Numbered from the stretch's first letter, positions 26,291-36,441 are shown. The stretch: DNA of 64,000 nucleotides from Nocardioides flavus (ex Wang et al. 2016) (GCF_014653115.1 NZ_BNAD01000004.1:186001-250000); one strand, 5' to 3'. Program-made: numbers and translations. Notes: generated by a model not told the origin, from the letters alone.

Positions 26291-26518
26291 ATGCTCGGTC
26301 CGCTTCCCGCACTCCACAAGCTGGTGCTCGTCCTGGCCGCACTCGTCGTGTGCGTCGGCATCGGGCTCTGGTTCGGCGCCATCCCGGAGGTCCCGCTCAA
26401 CATGCGTCTCGGCCTCCTCGCGGGTGCCGCGACCGGCGCTGCCGCGGCCTTCGTGCTGGTCCACGACTTCCACCACCGCGAGACCCGCACCGCCCGGGTC
26501 CGCCGGCGATCCCACTAG
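26291..26518 (+). CDS. Small two-helix membrane protein of unknown function
   Basis: A 75-residue protein with two predicted transmembrane helices (about residues 8-28 and 38-58) and a basic His/Arg-rich C-terminal tail. I do not recognise a family. ATG 26291 is chosen because the longer frame from GTG 26234 would start inside the palindromic operator and add an uncharacteristic Cys/Arg-rich segment. The first 40 bases of the leader include a GCCGGC...GCCGGC hairpin. Its promoter appears individually regulated. Confidence 0.6.
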   Translation: MLGPLPALHKLVLVLAALVVCVGIGLWFGAIPEVPLNMRLGLLAGAATGAAAAFVLVHDFHHRETRTARVRRRSH

Positions 26519-26555
26519 CCGGCGGCCCGCCCCGGGCGCACCGGCCGGGATCACC

Positions 26556-26561
26556 TAGCCT
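26556..26561 (+). promoter_or_regulatory. -10 element of azlC
   Basis: TAGCCT ends 6 bases before the azlC GTG at 26568 with no Shine-Dalgarno between, suggesting a leaderless mRNA. Confidence 0.45.
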
Positions 26562-26567
26562 CGCGTC

Positions 26568-27299
26568 GTGACCGAGGCCGACCTGACCCCGAGCGAGCGC
26601 TCGGGCATCGTCCGTGACAGCCTCGCCGTCGGCGTCGCCACCGGCGCGTACGGCATCGGGTTCGGAGCGGTGTCCGTCGCTTCCGGGCTGAGCGTGGCGC
26701 AGACCTGCGTGCTGTCGCTCCTGATGTTCACCGGCGCGAGCCAGTTCGCCCTCGTGGGCGTGGTCGCCGCCGGAGGCGCGCCGCTGTCCGGGGCGGCGAC
26801 CGCGCTGCTCCTGGGCACCCGCAACACGCTCTACGGTCTGCGGATGGGCCCCTTGCTGCAATGGCGGGGGTGGCGACGCGTGGCGGCTGCCCACGTGCTG
26901 ATCGACGAGTCGACCGCCATGGCGGTCAACCGCCAGACCACGGCCGCGGTCCGGCTCGGCTTCGTCACCACGGGCGCGTCGGTCTTGGTCCTGTGGAACC
27001 TCGCGACGGTGGCGGGCGCGCTGGCGGGCGAGGCAGTCGGCGACCCCCGCACGTACGGCCTCGACGCGGCGGTGGGTGCCGCCTTCCTGGCCCTGCTGTG
27101 GCCGCGGCTGAAGGATCGCCGCAACGTCCTCGTCGCCGCCCTGGCGGCGGTGGTCGCGCTCACCGTGGTGCCGCTCACCGCGGCGGGCGTGCCGGTGCTC
27201 ACCGCCGCGGGCGTCGCGCTGCTCGTCGGGGTGCTGGCCCGGCGCCAGGACCCCACCGAGGTGCCGGGTCCCGAGGACGTGGCGGGAGGACACCGCTGA
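26568..27299 (+). CDS. azlC: Branched-chain amino acid exporter subunit AzlC
   Basis: The large subunit of the AzlCD (BrnFE-type) exporter for branched-chain amino acids, 243 residues with about six hydrophobic helices. Signatures are TGAYGIGFGAVSVASGLS, LLMFTGASQFALVGV and the GTRNTLYGLRMGP loop. GTG start 6 bases after a TAGCCT hexamer. It overlaps azlD, its obligatory small subunit, by one base. Confidence 0.92.
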   Translation: MTEADLTPSERSGIVRDSLAVGVATGAYGIGFGAVSVASGLSVAQTCVLSLLMFTGASQFALVGVVAAGGAPLSGAATALLLGTRNTLYGLRMGPLLQWRGWRRVAAAHVLIDESTAMAVNRQTTAAVRLGFVTTGASVLVLWNLATVAGALAGEAVGDPRTYGLDAAVGAAFLALLWPRLKDRRNVLVAALAAVVALTVVPLTAAGVPVLTAAGVALLVGVLARRQDPTEVPGPEDVAGGHR

Positions 27300-27595
27300 T
27301 GTGGACCGCGGTGCTGCTGGCCGCCATCGGCTGCTACGTGCTCAAGGTCGCCGGCCTGTCCCTGCCGCAGCGCGTGCTCGAGCACGCGACCGTCGAGCGG
27401 GTGGCCGACCTGATCCCCGTCGCGCTGCTCGCCGCCCTGGTCGCGGTGCAGGTCGCCTCGTCGGGCCCCGAGCTCACGCTCGACGCCCGCGCGCTCGGCC
27501 TCGGCTTCGCCGTGGTCGCGCTGGCGCTCCGGATGCCGTTCCTGGTCGTCGTGGTGGGTGCCGCCGTGGTGGCTGCGCTGGCGCGGCTGCTGTGA
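27299..27595 (+). CDS. azlD: Branched-chain amino acid exporter subunit AzlD
   Basis: The small partner of AzlC: 98 residues with three or four helices and the family pattern LPQRVLEHATVERVADLIPVA (central part). ATG 27299 shares a base with the azlC stop. It lies convergent to dapB. Confidence 0.9.
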   Translation: MWTAVLLAAIGCYVLKVAGLSLPQRVLEHATVERVADLIPVALLAALVAVQVASSGPELTLDARALGLGFAVVALALRMPFLVVVVGAAVVAALARLL

Positions 27596-27624
27596 GGTGT
27601 GGGGGCCGCCGTGCCTCCGCGCAC

Positions 27625-28460
<836 letters not shown>

Positions 28461-28467
28461 GTGGCCC

Positions 28468-28983
28468 ATGCCTGCCTCGAGCATCCCGCCGCGCATCAAG
28501 TGGGCCGTCGACCTCATGGACGTCCAGCCGGGCGACCAGGTCCTCGAGATCGGCTGCGGCCCCGGAGCCGGCGCCGAGGCGATCTGCGCCAGGCTCGAGA
28601 CCGGCAAGCTGTTCGCGATCGACCGCTCGGAGTCGGGCGTCGACCGCACCAAGCGCCGCAACCAGAAGTACGTGGACGCCGGGCGCCTCGTCGTGCGCCA
28701 GATCGACCTCGCCACGCTGCGGGTGCCGGTCAAGCGGCTCAACAAGGTCTTCGCCTTCAACGTGAACCTGTTCTGGGTGCGCGCCTGCGACGACGAGATC
28801 GCCCTGCTGCACGAGCGGGTGGTCCCCGGCGGCGCGGTCTACCTCTTCTACGAGGCGGCGCGTCCCGAGCTGGTGCCCAACATCGTCAAGAAGGCCTCCG
28901 AGAACCTCGTGCGGGGCGGCTTCCGCGTGAGCGTCGTCGAGCAGAAGGCTCCCCCGGTCATCGGGCTCATCGCCCGCAGGTGA
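28468..28983 (+). CDS. Class I SAM-dependent methyltransferase
   Basis: A 171-residue methyltransferase. Motif I is VLEIGCGPGAGAEAI (about residues 27-41), followed by the acidic residue in LFAIDRSESG that binds the ribose of SAM. The rest (VRQIDLATLRVPVKRLNKVFAFNVNLFW; VPGGAVYLFYE) fits the small-molecule/ubiE-like group, but the acceptor is unknown. It is divergent from dapB and convergent with the M16 peptidase. Confidence 0.88.
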   Translation: MPASSIPPRIKWAVDLMDVQPGDQVLEIGCGPGAGAEAICARLETGKLFAIDRSESGVDRTKRRNQKYVDAGRLVVRQIDLATLRVPVKRLNKVFAFNVNLFWVRACDDEIALLHERVVPGGAVYLFYEAARPELVPNIVKKASENLVRGGFRVSVVEQKAPPVIGLIARR

Positions 28984-28989
28984 GCAGCG

Positions 28990-30297
28990 TCAGCCGGTCG
29001 GGCCCACGACCGCGAGCAGCTCCGGCTGCGTGAACAGCTCCTTCGCGAGCAGCGAGACGTCCTCGACGGTCACGGCCTCGATCCGCGCGACCACCTCGTC
29101 GATGGTGAGCAGCTCGTCGTTGACCAGCTCGGCCTTGCCGATGCGCGACATCCGCGAGCCGGAGTCCTCGAGGCCGAGCACCAGGCCGCCCTTGAGCTGG
29201 CCCTTGCCACGCTCCACCTCGTCGGCGGTGAGCCCGTCGGCGGCCACCTTGGCCAGCTCGTTGCGCACGGTCTCGAGGACCGCGTCGTACTTGCCGGGCA
29301 GGCAGCCCACCGAGACGCCCACGACGCCGGCGTCGGCGTGGTGGGTGGCGAAGGAGTAGACCGAGTACGCCAGGCCGCGCAGCTCGCGCACCTCCTGGAA
29401 CAGCCGCGACGACGTGCCGCCGCCGAGCGCGGTGTTGAGCACGCCGAGGGCGTAGCGGCGCGGGTCGGTGCGGGTGATGCCCCGGACGCCGAGGACCAGG
29501 TTGACCTGCTCCTGGGGACGTACGGTGCGCGACTCCCCGGCATGCACGCGGCGGGCCTTCTCCGACTGCTCGGAAGGCGTGGGCTCAGCCTCGCCGTCGA
29601 GGAAGCCGCTGCGACCGAAGGCCTGCCTGACCTGCCGCACGACGGTGGCGTGGTCGATGTTGCCGGCGACCGAGACGACCATGTTGTCGGCGCGGTAGTG
29701 CCGGGAGTAGAAGCGGTGGATCTGGGCGCGGGTCATCGCCGTGATGGAGGCGTCGGTGCCCGCGATGGGACGCCCGAGCGGGGTGTCGCCCCACGCCTGC
29801 TCGGCGAACAGGTTGTGCACCACGTCGTCGGGGTCGTCGTCGTGCATCGCGATCTCGTCGAGGATCACGTCGCGCTCGGCCTCCACGTCGGCCTCCTCGA
29901 TGGTCGAGGAGGTCACCATGTCGCCGAGGACGTCGACCGCGGTGGGGAGGTCCTCGTCGAGCACGCGGGCGTGGAAGACGGTGTACTCCTTGGTCGTGAA
30001 GGCGTTGAACTCGCCGCCGACCGCGTCCAGGGCCACCGAGATGTCCATCGCGCTGCGCTCGGGCGTGCCCTTGAAGAGCAGGTGCTCGAGGAAGTGCGAG
30101 CAGCCGTGCAGGGCGGGAGTCTCGTCCCGCGAGCCCACCGCGACCCACACGCCGATGCTCGCCGAGCGGGTGCCGGCCATCTGCTCGGTGACGATCCGCA
30201 GGCCGCTGGGCAGCACGGTGCGGCGTACGCGGGAGGTCACCGCACCGTCGGCGTCCTTGACGGTGTGGAGGGTGCGGGTGGTGCCGTTCTTCTGCAC
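28990..30297 (-). CDS. M16-family zinc peptidase
   Basis: An insulinase/processing-peptidase-like protein of 435 residues. The inverted zinc motif HFLEH is present (within GCSHFLEHLLFKGTP) with a downstream Glu in ERDVILDEIAM. The second half is the non-catalytic M16_C domain, with the conserved Arg/Tyr region (RLFQEVRELRGLAYSVYSF). GTG 30297 is chosen because AGGA lies 5 bases upstream; the earlier GTG at 30330 lies inside the terminator hairpin after pnp. A similar gene follows pnp in many bacteria (pnp-mpp order). Confidence 0.9.
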   Translation of the reverse strand: MQKNGTTRTLHTVKDADGAVTSRVRRTVLPSGLRIVTEQMAGTRSASIGVWVAVGSRDETPALHGCSHFLEHLLFKGTPERSAMDISVALDAVGGEFNAFTTKEYTVFHARVLDEDLPTAVDVLGDMVTSSTIEEADVEAERDVILDEIAMHDDDPDDVVHNLFAEQAWGDTPLGRPIAGTDASITAMTRAQIHRFYSRHYRADNMVVSVAGNIDHATVVRQVRQAFGRSGFLDGEAEPTPSEQSEKARRVHAGESRTVRPQEQVNLVLGVRGITRTDPRRYALGVLNTALGGGTSSRLFQEVRELRGLAYSVYSFATHHADAGVVGVSVGCLPGKYDAVLETVRNELAKVAADGLTADEVERGKGQLKGGLVLGLEDSGSRMSRIGKAELVNDELLTIDEVVARIEAVTVEDVSLLAKELFTQPELLAVVGPTG

Positions 30298-30326
30298 GGG
30301 GGTCCTTCCGGGGGTGGGGTGAAGCG

Positions 30327-30362
30327 CCACGACCGGCCGGCCTGGCGGCCGACCGGTCGTGG
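30327..30362 (-). terminator. Terminator after pnp
   Basis: A 10-bp outer stem (30327-30336 with 30353-30362) with an additional GC-rich inner pairing, 19 bases after the pnp stop on the minus strand. It also sets the upper limit for the M16 gene start. Confidence 0.75.
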
Positions 30363-30381
30363 GTGGAGCGTCAGGCGAGGG

Positions 30382-32628
30382 TCACTCGTCGTCGGACCCG
30401 GGGGCGGTGTCGGAGCCGGCCTCGGCCGCCTCCTCCGAGCCGCCCTCGTCCTCGACGACGGGGACCAGCGAGAGCTTGCCGCGGTCGTCGATCTCGGCGA
30501 TCGAGACCTGGACCTTCTGGCCCACCGACAGGACGTCCTCGACGGCCTCGACGCGCTTGCCGCCGGCCAGCGCGCGCAGCTTGCTGATGTGCAGCAGGCC
30601 GTCCTTGCCGGGCATGAGCGAGACGAATGCACCGAAGTTGGTCGTCTTGACGACCGTGCCGAGGTAGCGCTCGCCGACCTCGGGCATGGTCGGGTTGGCG
30701 ATCGCGTTGACCGCGGCCTTGGCCGCCTCGGCCGCCTCGCCGTTGGTCGCACCGATGTAGACCGTGCCGTCGTCCTCGATGGACAGGGTCGCGCCGGTGT
30801 CGTCCTGGATCTGGTTGATGACCTTGCCCTTGGGACCGATCACCTCGCCGATCTTGTCCACGGGGACGCGGATGGTGATGATGCGCGGTGCGTGGACCGA
30901 CATCTCCTCCGGCGCGTCGATCGCCTCGGCCATCACGTCGAGGATCGCCAGGCGCGCGTCGCGGGCCTGGGTCAGCGCGGCGGCCAGGACCTCGGCGGGG
31001 ATGCCGTCGAGCTTGGTGTCGAGCTGGAGGGCGGTGACGAACTCGCGGGTGCCGGCGACCTTGAAGTCCATGTCGCCGAACGCGTCCTCGGCCCCGAGGA
31101 TGTCGGTCAGCGCGACGTACTGGGTCTCGCCGTCGATCTCGCCGGAGATGAGACCCATCGCGATGCCCGCGACGGACGCCTTCAGCGGCACGCCGGCCTG
31201 CAGCAGCGACAGGGTCGAGGCGCAGACCGAGCCCATCGAGGTGGAGCCGTTGGAGCCCATGGCCTCGGAGAGCTGGCGGATCGCGTAGGGGAACTCCTCG
31301 CGCGAGGGGAGCACCGGCAGCAGGGCACGACGCGCGAGCGCGCCGTGGCCGACCTCGCGGCGCTTGGGCGAGCCCACGCGGCCGGTCTCGCCGGTGGAGA
31401 ACGGCGGGAAGACGTACTTGTGCATGTAGCGGCGGTGCTTCTCCGGCGACAGCGTGTCGAGCTGCTGCTCCATCTTGAGCATGTCGAGGGTGGTGACGCC
31501 CAGGATCTGGGTCTCGCCACGCTCGAACAGCGCGGAGCCGTGGACGCGCGGGATCACGTTGACCTCGGCGTGCAGCGGACGGATGTCGGCGAGGCCGCGA
31601 CCGTCGATGCGGACCTTGTCGCGCAGGACTCGCTCGCGCACCACGTTCTTGGTGACCGAGCGGAAGGCAGCGCCGAGCTCCTTCTCGCGGCCCTCGAACT
31701 GGCCGGCGAGCTGGTCGAGGAGGGCGACCTTGAGCTCGTCGGTGCGGGCCTCGCGCTCCTGCTTGTCGCCGATCTGCATCGCGGCGGTCAGGTCGGCCTT
31801 CGCGGCGGCCTCGACCGCGGCGTACACGTCGTCCTCGTAGTCGAGGAAGACCGGGAAGTCCTGGACCGGCTTGGCGGCCTCGGCGGCGAGCTGGGCCTGC
31901 GCGTCGACGAGCTGCTTGATGAAGGGCTTCGCGGCGTCGAGGCCGCTGGCCACGACGTCCTCGGTGGGCGCCTGGGCGCCGCCCTGGATGAGGGCGAAGG
32001 TCTCCTCGGGCGCCTCGGCCTCGACCATCATGATGGCGACGTCACCGGACTCGGTGACGCGACCCGCGACGACCATGTCGAACACGGCCGACTCGAGCTG
32101 CGAGTGGCTCGGGAAGGCCACCCACTGGCCGTCGATGAGCGCCACGCGGACGCCGCCGACGGGGCCGGAGAAGGGCAGGCCGGAGAGCTGGGTGGACAGC
32201 GAGGCGGCGTTGATGGCCAGCACGTCGTAGGGCTGGTCGGGGTCGAGCGCCATGACGGTGATGACGACCTGGACCTCGTTGCGCAGGCCCTTCTTGAAGG
32301 TCGGGCGCAGCGGGCGGTCGATCAGGCGGCAGGTGAGGATCGCGTCCTCGCCCGGGCGACCCTCGGAGCGGAAGAAGGAGCCGGGGATCTGGCCCACGGC
32401 GTACATCCGCTCCTCGACGTCGATGGTCAGCGGGAAGAAGTCGAAGTGGTCCTTCGGGTTCTTCGAGGCGGTGGTCGCCGAGAGCAGCATCGTCTCGTCG
32501 TCGAGGTAGGCCGTGACGGAGCCGGCGGCCTGACGGGCCAGGAGGCCGGTCTCGAACTTGACGGTGCGCTTGCCGAACTTGCCGTTGTCGAGAACGGTCT
32601 CGACAGCGGAGATGATGGGTTCACTCAT
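30382..32628 (-). CDS. pnp: Polynucleotide phosphorylase
   Basis: 3'-5' phosphorolytic exoribonuclease, 748 residues. Order: two RNase PH domains (residues about 15-145 and 355-480, the second with the conserved [16 protein letters not shown] region), a helical linker, KH domain (about 590-650, [13 protein letters not shown]) and S1 domain (about 660-725, [24 protein letters not shown]), then an acidic tail. ATG 32628 is chosen over 32676 because the latter adds non-conserved residues. rpsO lies directly upstream in the same direction, the conserved rpsO-pnp order. Confidence 0.97.
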   Translation of the reverse strand: MSEPIISAVETVLDNGKFGKRTVKFETGLLARQAAGSVTAYLDDETMLLSATTASKNPKDHFDFFPLTIDVEERMYAVGQIPGSFFRSEGRPGEDAILTCRLIDRPLRPTFKKGLRNEVQVVITVMALDPDQPYDVLAINAASLSTQLSGLPFSGPVGGVRVALIDGQWVAFPSHSQLESAVFDMVVAGRVTESGDVAIMMVEAEAPEETFALIQGGAQAPTEDVVASGLDAAKPFIKQLVDAQAQLAAEAAKPVQDFPVFLDYEDDVYAAVEAAAKADLTAAMQIGDKQEREARTDELKVALLDQLAGQFEGREKELGAAFRSVTKNVVRERVLRDKVRIDGRGLADIRPLHAEVNVIPRVHGSALFERGETQILGVTTLDMLKMEQQLDTLSPEKHRRYMHKYVFPPFSTGETGRVGSPKRREVGHGALARRALLPVLPSREEFPYAIRQLSEAMGSNGSTSMGSVCASTLSLLQAGVPLKASVAGIAMGLISGEIDGETQYVALTDILGAEDAFGDMDFKVAGTREFVTALQLDTKLDGIPAEVLAAALTQARDARLAILDVMAEAIDAPEEMSVHAPRIITIRVPVDKIGEVIGPKGKVINQIQDDTGATLSIEDDGTVYIGATNGEAAEAAKAAVNAIANPTMPEVGERYLGTVVKTTNFGAFVSLMPGKDGLLHISKLRALAGGKRVEAVEDVLSVGQKVQVSIAEIDDRGKLSLVPVVEDEGGSEEAAEAGSDTAPGSDDE

Positions 32629-32630
32629 GG

Positions 32631-32723
32631 AAGCAGGATCCTGCTTTCTCTTCGCGGAGCGATCCGCGGCGTCCACCCCTCATGTGGTGGACCATCGAAG
32701 GTCCCGCGGGGCCGGTCTTCGAT
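32631..32723 (-). promoter_or_regulatory. Structured pnp leader (candidate Actino-pnp element)
   Basis: Four consecutive hairpins precede the pnp start on the minus strand: 32694-32723 (ATCGAAG/CTTCGAT arms), 32671-32692 (GTCCACC/GGTGGAC, 8-base loop), 32653-32668 (CGCGGA/TCCGCG, 4-base loop) and 32631-32646 (the perfect palindrome AAGCAGGATCCTGCTT). Actinobacterial pnp leaders often carry the known Actino-pnp RNA motif, and PNPase is known to autoregulate in other bacteria. Matching to that motif was not tested. TAGTGT further upstream (minus strand) may be a local promoter. Confidence 0.45.
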
Positions 32724-32867
32724 CGAGGCCCGCAGATCTCCCTGACGCCACAGGCGTGAGGATCTGAAGGCCACTACCGAGGACCGGGCGACGAGGCGGG
32801 TCGCTCCTGTTGGGTGGTTGTTCAGTTGTGCCGGGTCGACACTAGCGCGACCGGACCCGGATGTGAG

Positions 32868-32900
32868 AGGAGCGGCTCCCCGTGGCAGGGAGCCGCTCCT
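32868..32900 (-). terminator. Terminator after rpsO
   Basis: A perfect 13-bp stem (32868-32880 with 32888-32900) with a 7-base loop, 7 bases after the rpsO stop on the minus strand. It would attenuate read-through from rpsO into pnp. Confidence 0.85.
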
Positions 32901-32907
32901 GACGCGA

Positions 32908-33183
32908 TCAGCGTCGCAGGCCGAGGCGCTCGATGATCGAGCGGTAGCGCTCGATCTCGGTCTTCTGCAGGTAGTTGAGCAGACGACGGCGCTGGCCGAC
33001 GAGCAGGAGCAGGCCACGACGGCTGTGGTGGTCGTGCTTGTGCTGCTTGAGGTGCTCGGTGAGGTGCGAGATGCGGTGGCTGAGCAGCGCGATCTGGACC
33101 TCGGGGGAACCGGTGTCGCCCTCGGTCAGGGCGTACTCGGCGATGATCTTCTTCTTGGTCTCCGCGTCGGTACCAATCGACAT
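32908..33183 (-). CDS. rpsO: 30S ribosomal protein S15
   Basis: A small-subunit primary binder of 16S rRNA, 91 residues as usual. It contains the family core [35 protein letters not shown] and [13 protein letters not shown]. The start is preceded by a GGAGC Shine-Dalgarno-like sequence (AAGGAGCCCCC in the leader). A good promoter lies about 110 bases upstream. Followed by pnp. Confidence 0.97.
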   Translation of the reverse strand: MSIGTDAETKKKIIAEYALTEGDTGSPEVQIALLSHRISHLTEHLKQHKHDHHSRRGLLLLVGQRRRLLNYLQKTEIERYRSIIERLGLRR

Positions 33184-33290
33184 GGGGGCTCCTTCGGTTC
33201 TCGTTGCGCGGCGCGCCCGGGCCTGTTCACCGGGGCACTCTGGTTCCGCGGCCGTCGTGACGGCGTGTCGCCCTGCTGGGCAACCGCAGA

Positions 33291-33320
33291 ATCATATCGA
33301 GGCGTCGGACTGCGTCCCAA
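33291..33320 (-). promoter_or_regulatory. rpsO promoter
   Basis: On the minus strand TTGGGA (33315-33320) and TATGAT (33291-33296) are 18 bases apart, the best vegetative-type promoter match in the window. The leader to rpsO is about 105 bases and holds GC-rich inverted repeats, where S15 autoregulation might act. Confidence 0.55.
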
Positions 33321-33375
33321 TCCGCGCCGCGCTCCGAGGGGCGTACGGAAGCCTCCCGTCAGCCCGTGGCGGTCC

Positions 33376-33642
33376 TCAGACGGCCGGCGGAGCCGGCGGG
33401 TCCGACTCGTCGGTGCGCTGGGTGGTGGCCTGGCGACCCTGCGCGTCGGTGGTGGTGGCCGTGGTGGTGTGGCGACGCTTGGTGTTCTGCTGGACCATGG
33501 TGAGCACCAGCCAGAGCACGCCGGAGATGACGAGGATCCACCCCAGCGTGATCACCTCGAGGGGACCGACCTGCTGCTCGTTGAAGGCGAGCGCCAGGAC
33601 CAGTCCGATGACGATGAGGCCGATCGGCCCTCCGAAACCCAT
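33376..33642 (-). CDS. DUF6458 family small membrane protein
   Basis: An 88-residue protein. It starts MGFGGPIGLIVIGLVLALAF (first helix) and continues with a second helix (TLGWILVISGVLWLVLTM) and a Thr/Gln-rich hydrophilic tail. This arrangement fits DUF6458, a family of unknown function in Actinobacteria. ATG 33642 has GGAG 7 bases upstream. Stands alone, divergent from the molybdopterin oxidoreductase. Confidence 0.78.
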   Translation of the reverse strand: MGFGGPIGLIVIGLVLALAFNEQQVGPLEVITLGWILVISGVLWLVLTMVQQNTKRRHTTTATTTDAQGRQATTQRTDESDPPAPPAV

Positions 33643-33767
33643 GTCGTGCTCCATTCTGTTGGGGATGCCGTCCGGTCCGACGCGGTCTGGACCGGGCGGG
33701 GCAGAGTCTGGCCTGCGCGCCGCCGCGTGTCACCCCCCTGCGGGGTGCGGCGTGCGACGATCACGGC

Positions 33768-35891
33768 ATGGCTGGTGAGAAGCGGATCGGCGTGTGCAAC
33801 CTCTGCGAGGCCATCTGCGGGCTCGAGCTGACGGTCGAGGGGCGCGAGGTCGTCGCGGTGCGGGGCAACAGGGCCGATCCCCTGTCGCGTGGCCACATCT
33901 GCCCCAAGGGAGTCGCCATCGCGGACGTGTACGCCGACCCCGACCGGCTCCGTCGGCCGGTGCGCCGCGTCGGCGAGGGCGCCGGGGCCCGCTGGGAGGA
34001 GATCGGCTGGGACGAGGCGTACGACCTGGTCGCCGACTCGATCGCCCGGGTGGTCGACGAGCACGGCGACGACGCGCTCGCCGTCTACCTCGGCAACCCC
34101 AACGCCCACAGCCTCGGCTCGATGACCCACGGCACGGCGATGTTCAAGTCCTTCCGGACCCGCAACCGCTACTCCGCGACCTCCGTCGACCAGCTCCCCC
34201 ACCAGCTGGTGGGCCACCTCATGTTCGGCCACCAGCTGTTCCTGCCGGTCCCCGACATCGACCGGACCTCGTGGTTCCTCGTGGTCGGCGGCAACCCGAT
34301 GGCCTCCAACGGCTCCCTCATGACCGTGCCTGACTTCCCCCAGCGCCTGCGCGACCTCCGGGCCCGCGGCGGGCGGATGGTCGTCCTGGACCCCCGGCGC
34401 ACCGAGACCGCAAAGGTCGCCGACGAGCACCACTTCGTCCGGCCCGGCACCGATGCGTGGGTGCTGCTGGCGATGCTCCACGTGCTGACCACAGAGACCG
34501 AGCCGAGGGTCGCGGCCTACGTCGACGGGCGCGACACGGTCGTCGACCTGGTCGCGGACTTCACCCCGGAGCGGGCCGAGGCGATGAGCGGCGTGCCGGC
34601 CGAGGTCGTACGCCGTCTCGCCCGCGACCTGGCGGCCGCCGACGCCGGCGTGGTCTACAGCCGGATCGGCGTCTCGGCCGGCCCGTGGGGGACGGTGTGC
34701 CAGTGGGCGGTCAACTGCCTCAACATCCTCACCGGCAACCTCGACCGTCCCGGCGGCGCGATGTTCACCACGCCGGCGATCGACGCCGTCGGCACCGGCT
34801 TGATCGGCCGCGGGCACCACGACGCCTGGCGCTCGCGGGTGCGTGGCCTGCCGGAGACCGGTGGCGAGCTGCCGGTCGCGGCGCTGCGCGAGGAGATCGA
34901 GACACCCGGAGAGGGCCAGGTGCGGGCGTTGCTGACGGTCGCCGGCAACCCGGTCCTGTCGACGCCGGACGGCGCCCGGCTCGACACCGCCCTGCGCGGC
35001 CTGGACTTCATGGCGGCGGTCGACATCTACGTCAACGAGACGACGCGCCACGCCGACGTGATCCTGCCACCGACCACGGTGCTCGAGCGCGACCACTACG
35101 ACCTCGTCTTCCACCTGCTCGCCGTGCGCGACACCGCGCGGTTCACCCCCGCGGTGTTCGACAAGGAGCCCGACCAGCGCCACGACTGGCAGATCTACCG
35201 TGAGATCACGCTCCGCACCGCCGCGCGCCTAGCCCGGAAGGCGCCGCTGAAGAAGCGGCTCGTGCAGCGCGCCCGGTTGACGGCGAGCCCGACCTTCCTC
35301 GTCGGCCAGCTGCTGCGGCGTGGGTCGAGCGGGGTGACCCTCACGAAGCTGCGTGCCCGCCCGGCTGGCATCGACCTCGGTCCGCTGCGCGGCGGCCAGC
35401 TGCCCGAGCGGCTGCCCTCGAAGGGCAAGCGCCTCGACCTCGCACCCGCGCTGGTCGTCCAGGACGTCGCGCGGCTCGCCGCCGTCCCGGCGCCCGCGGG
35501 CGAGGGCGGCCTCGTGCTGATCGGTCGCCGTCACCAGCGCGACTGCAACTCGTGGATGCACAACTCCGAGCGGCTCACCAAGGGCCGGCCACGACACCAC
35601 CTGCTGATGAACCCCGGCGACCTGGCTGCACGCGAGATCGGCGACGGCGCACGCGTACGCGTCACCTCACGGGTCGGGTCGGTCGAGGTGGAGGTGAGTG
35701 CCTCCGACGACCTCATGCCCGGCGTGGTGTCCCTCCCCCACGGCTACGGCCACGCAGCGGAGGGCGTCCTCATGGGCCGCAGCCGCGAGGTGCCGGGCGT
35801 GTCGGTGAACGACCTCACCGACCCCGAGCTGCTCGACGTGTCCGGCAACGCCGCGCTCAACGGGGTGCCGGTCGAGGTCACCGCCTGCTGA
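33768..35891 (+). CDS. Molybdopterin oxidoreductase with N-terminal [4Fe-4S] cluster
   Basis: A 707-residue member of the DMSO reductase superfamily. Cys10, Cys13, Cys17 and Cys45 (CNLCEAIC and HICPKG) would bind a [4Fe-4S] cluster. The central part binds bis-MGD (VVGGNPMASNGS; VLDPRRTETAKVAD; NEVT-like VNETTRHADVILPP), and the C-terminal molydop_binding domain includes GRRHQRDCNSWMHN and MNPGDLAAREIGDGARV. No Tat signal is present, so it is cytoplasmic. Substrate unknown; no electron-transfer partner subunit is adjacent. Leaderless start likely: GACGAT ends 6 bases before the ATG. Confidence 0.9.
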   Translation: MAGEKRIGVCNLCEAICGLELTVEGREVVAVRGNRADPLSRGHICPKGVAIADVYADPDRLRRPVRRVGEGAGARWEEIGWDEAYDLVADSIARVVDEHGDDALAVYLGNPNAHSLGSMTHGTAMFKSFRTRNRYSATSVDQLPHQLVGHLMFGHQLFLPVPDIDRTSWFLVVGGNPMASNGSLMTVPDFPQRLRDLRARGGRMVVLDPRRTETAKVADEHHFVRPGTDAWVLLAMLHVLTTETEPRVAAYVDGRDTVVDLVADFTPERAEAMSGVPAEVVRRLARDLAAADAGVVYSRIGVSAGPWGTVCQWAVNCLNILTGNLDRPGGAMFTTPAIDAVGTGLIGRGHHDAWRSRVRGLPETGGELPVAALREEIETPGEGQVRALLTVAGNPVLSTPDGARLDTALRGLDFMAAVDIYVNETTRHADVILPPTTVLERDHYDLVFHLLAVRDTARFTPAVFDKEPDQRHDWQIYREITLRTAARLARKAPLKKRLVQRARLTASPTFLVGQLLRRGSSGVTLTKLRARPAGIDLGPLRGGQLPERLPSKGKRLDLAPALVVQDVARLAAVPAPAGEGGLVLIGRRHQRDCNSWMHNSERLTKGRPRHHLLMNPGDLAAREIGDGARVRVTSRVGSVEVEVSASDDLMPGVVSLPHGYGHAAEGVLMGRSREVPGVSVNDLTDPELLDVSGNAALNGVPVEVTAC

Positions 35892-35903
35892 TGCGGCCGT
35901 ACG

Positions 35904-36338
35904 TCAGGCGCTGACGTCGCCCAGCACGGCGAGGACGTCGTCGGGGGTCTGTGCGGCGTCGAGCGCGGCGATCTGCGCGTCGTCGGTGAACGCGCCGGCG
36001 AGGGCCTGCAGCACCGTCAGGTGGTCGTCGCCGGCGCCCGCGATGCCCACGACGTACCGCGCGGGGTTGCCCTTCCAGTCGATCGGCTCGTCGTAGCGGA
36101 CGAACGAGATCGCCGTGTGGCGGATCAGCGACTTGGCCTCGTTGGTGCCGTGCGGGATGGCGAGACCGTTGCCCATGAACGTCGACACCGAGGTCTCGCG
36201 CTCGTGCATCGCCTCGACGTAGGCATCGTCGACGGCGCCGGACGCGACGAGGAGCCGGCCCGCCTCGGTGATGGCCGCCTCGCGGTCGGTGGCCTGTCCG
36301 CCGAGCACGATCGCGTCCCGGCTCAGTACGTCGCTCAT
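35904..36338 (-). CDS. mtlF: PTS mannitol-type IIA component
   Basis: Soluble EIIA of the PTS_EIIA_2 family, 144 residues. The phosphorylated His63 lies in MGNGLAIPHGT. It would take phosphate from HPr and pass it to the IIB Cys of the neighbouring IICB permease. ATG 36338 follows a leader with GGCGCC and AGG; the longer frame to 36401 is not conserved-looking. It follows mtlA on the same strand but a terminator lies between. Confidence 0.9.
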   Translation of the reverse strand: MSDVLSRDAIVLGGQATDREAAITEAGRLLVASGAVDDAYVEAMHERETSVSTFMGNGLAIPHGTNEAKSLIRHTAISFVRYDEPIDWKGNPARYVVGIAGAGDDHLTVLQALAGAFTDDAQIAALDAAQTPDDVLAVLGDVSA

Positions 36339-36416
36339 CTGGCGCCTCTTTCCCTCGCAGGTGTCGTGGTGGTTCCTCAGGTGCTGATCATCAGACCACA
36401 CCGTCGCGGCGACGGA

Positions 36417-36441
36417 CCGGGCCCGAGGTCGTCGGGCCCGG
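36417..36441 (-). terminator. Terminator-like hairpin between mtlA and mtlF
   Basis: A perfect 10-bp stem (36417-36426 with 36432-36441) with a 5-base loop, 15 bases after the mtlA stop. It may lower mtlF expression relative to mtlA, or mtlF may have its own promoter in the remaining 78 bases. Confidence 0.7.

Noticed and set aside
29338..32745. Very long open frame (1135 codons) opposite pnp and the M16 gene
   Set aside because: Its composition (His, Arg, Gly, Asp, Val rich) reflects the reverse complement of GC-rich coding sequence, and it lies across two recognised genes and their intergenic regions.
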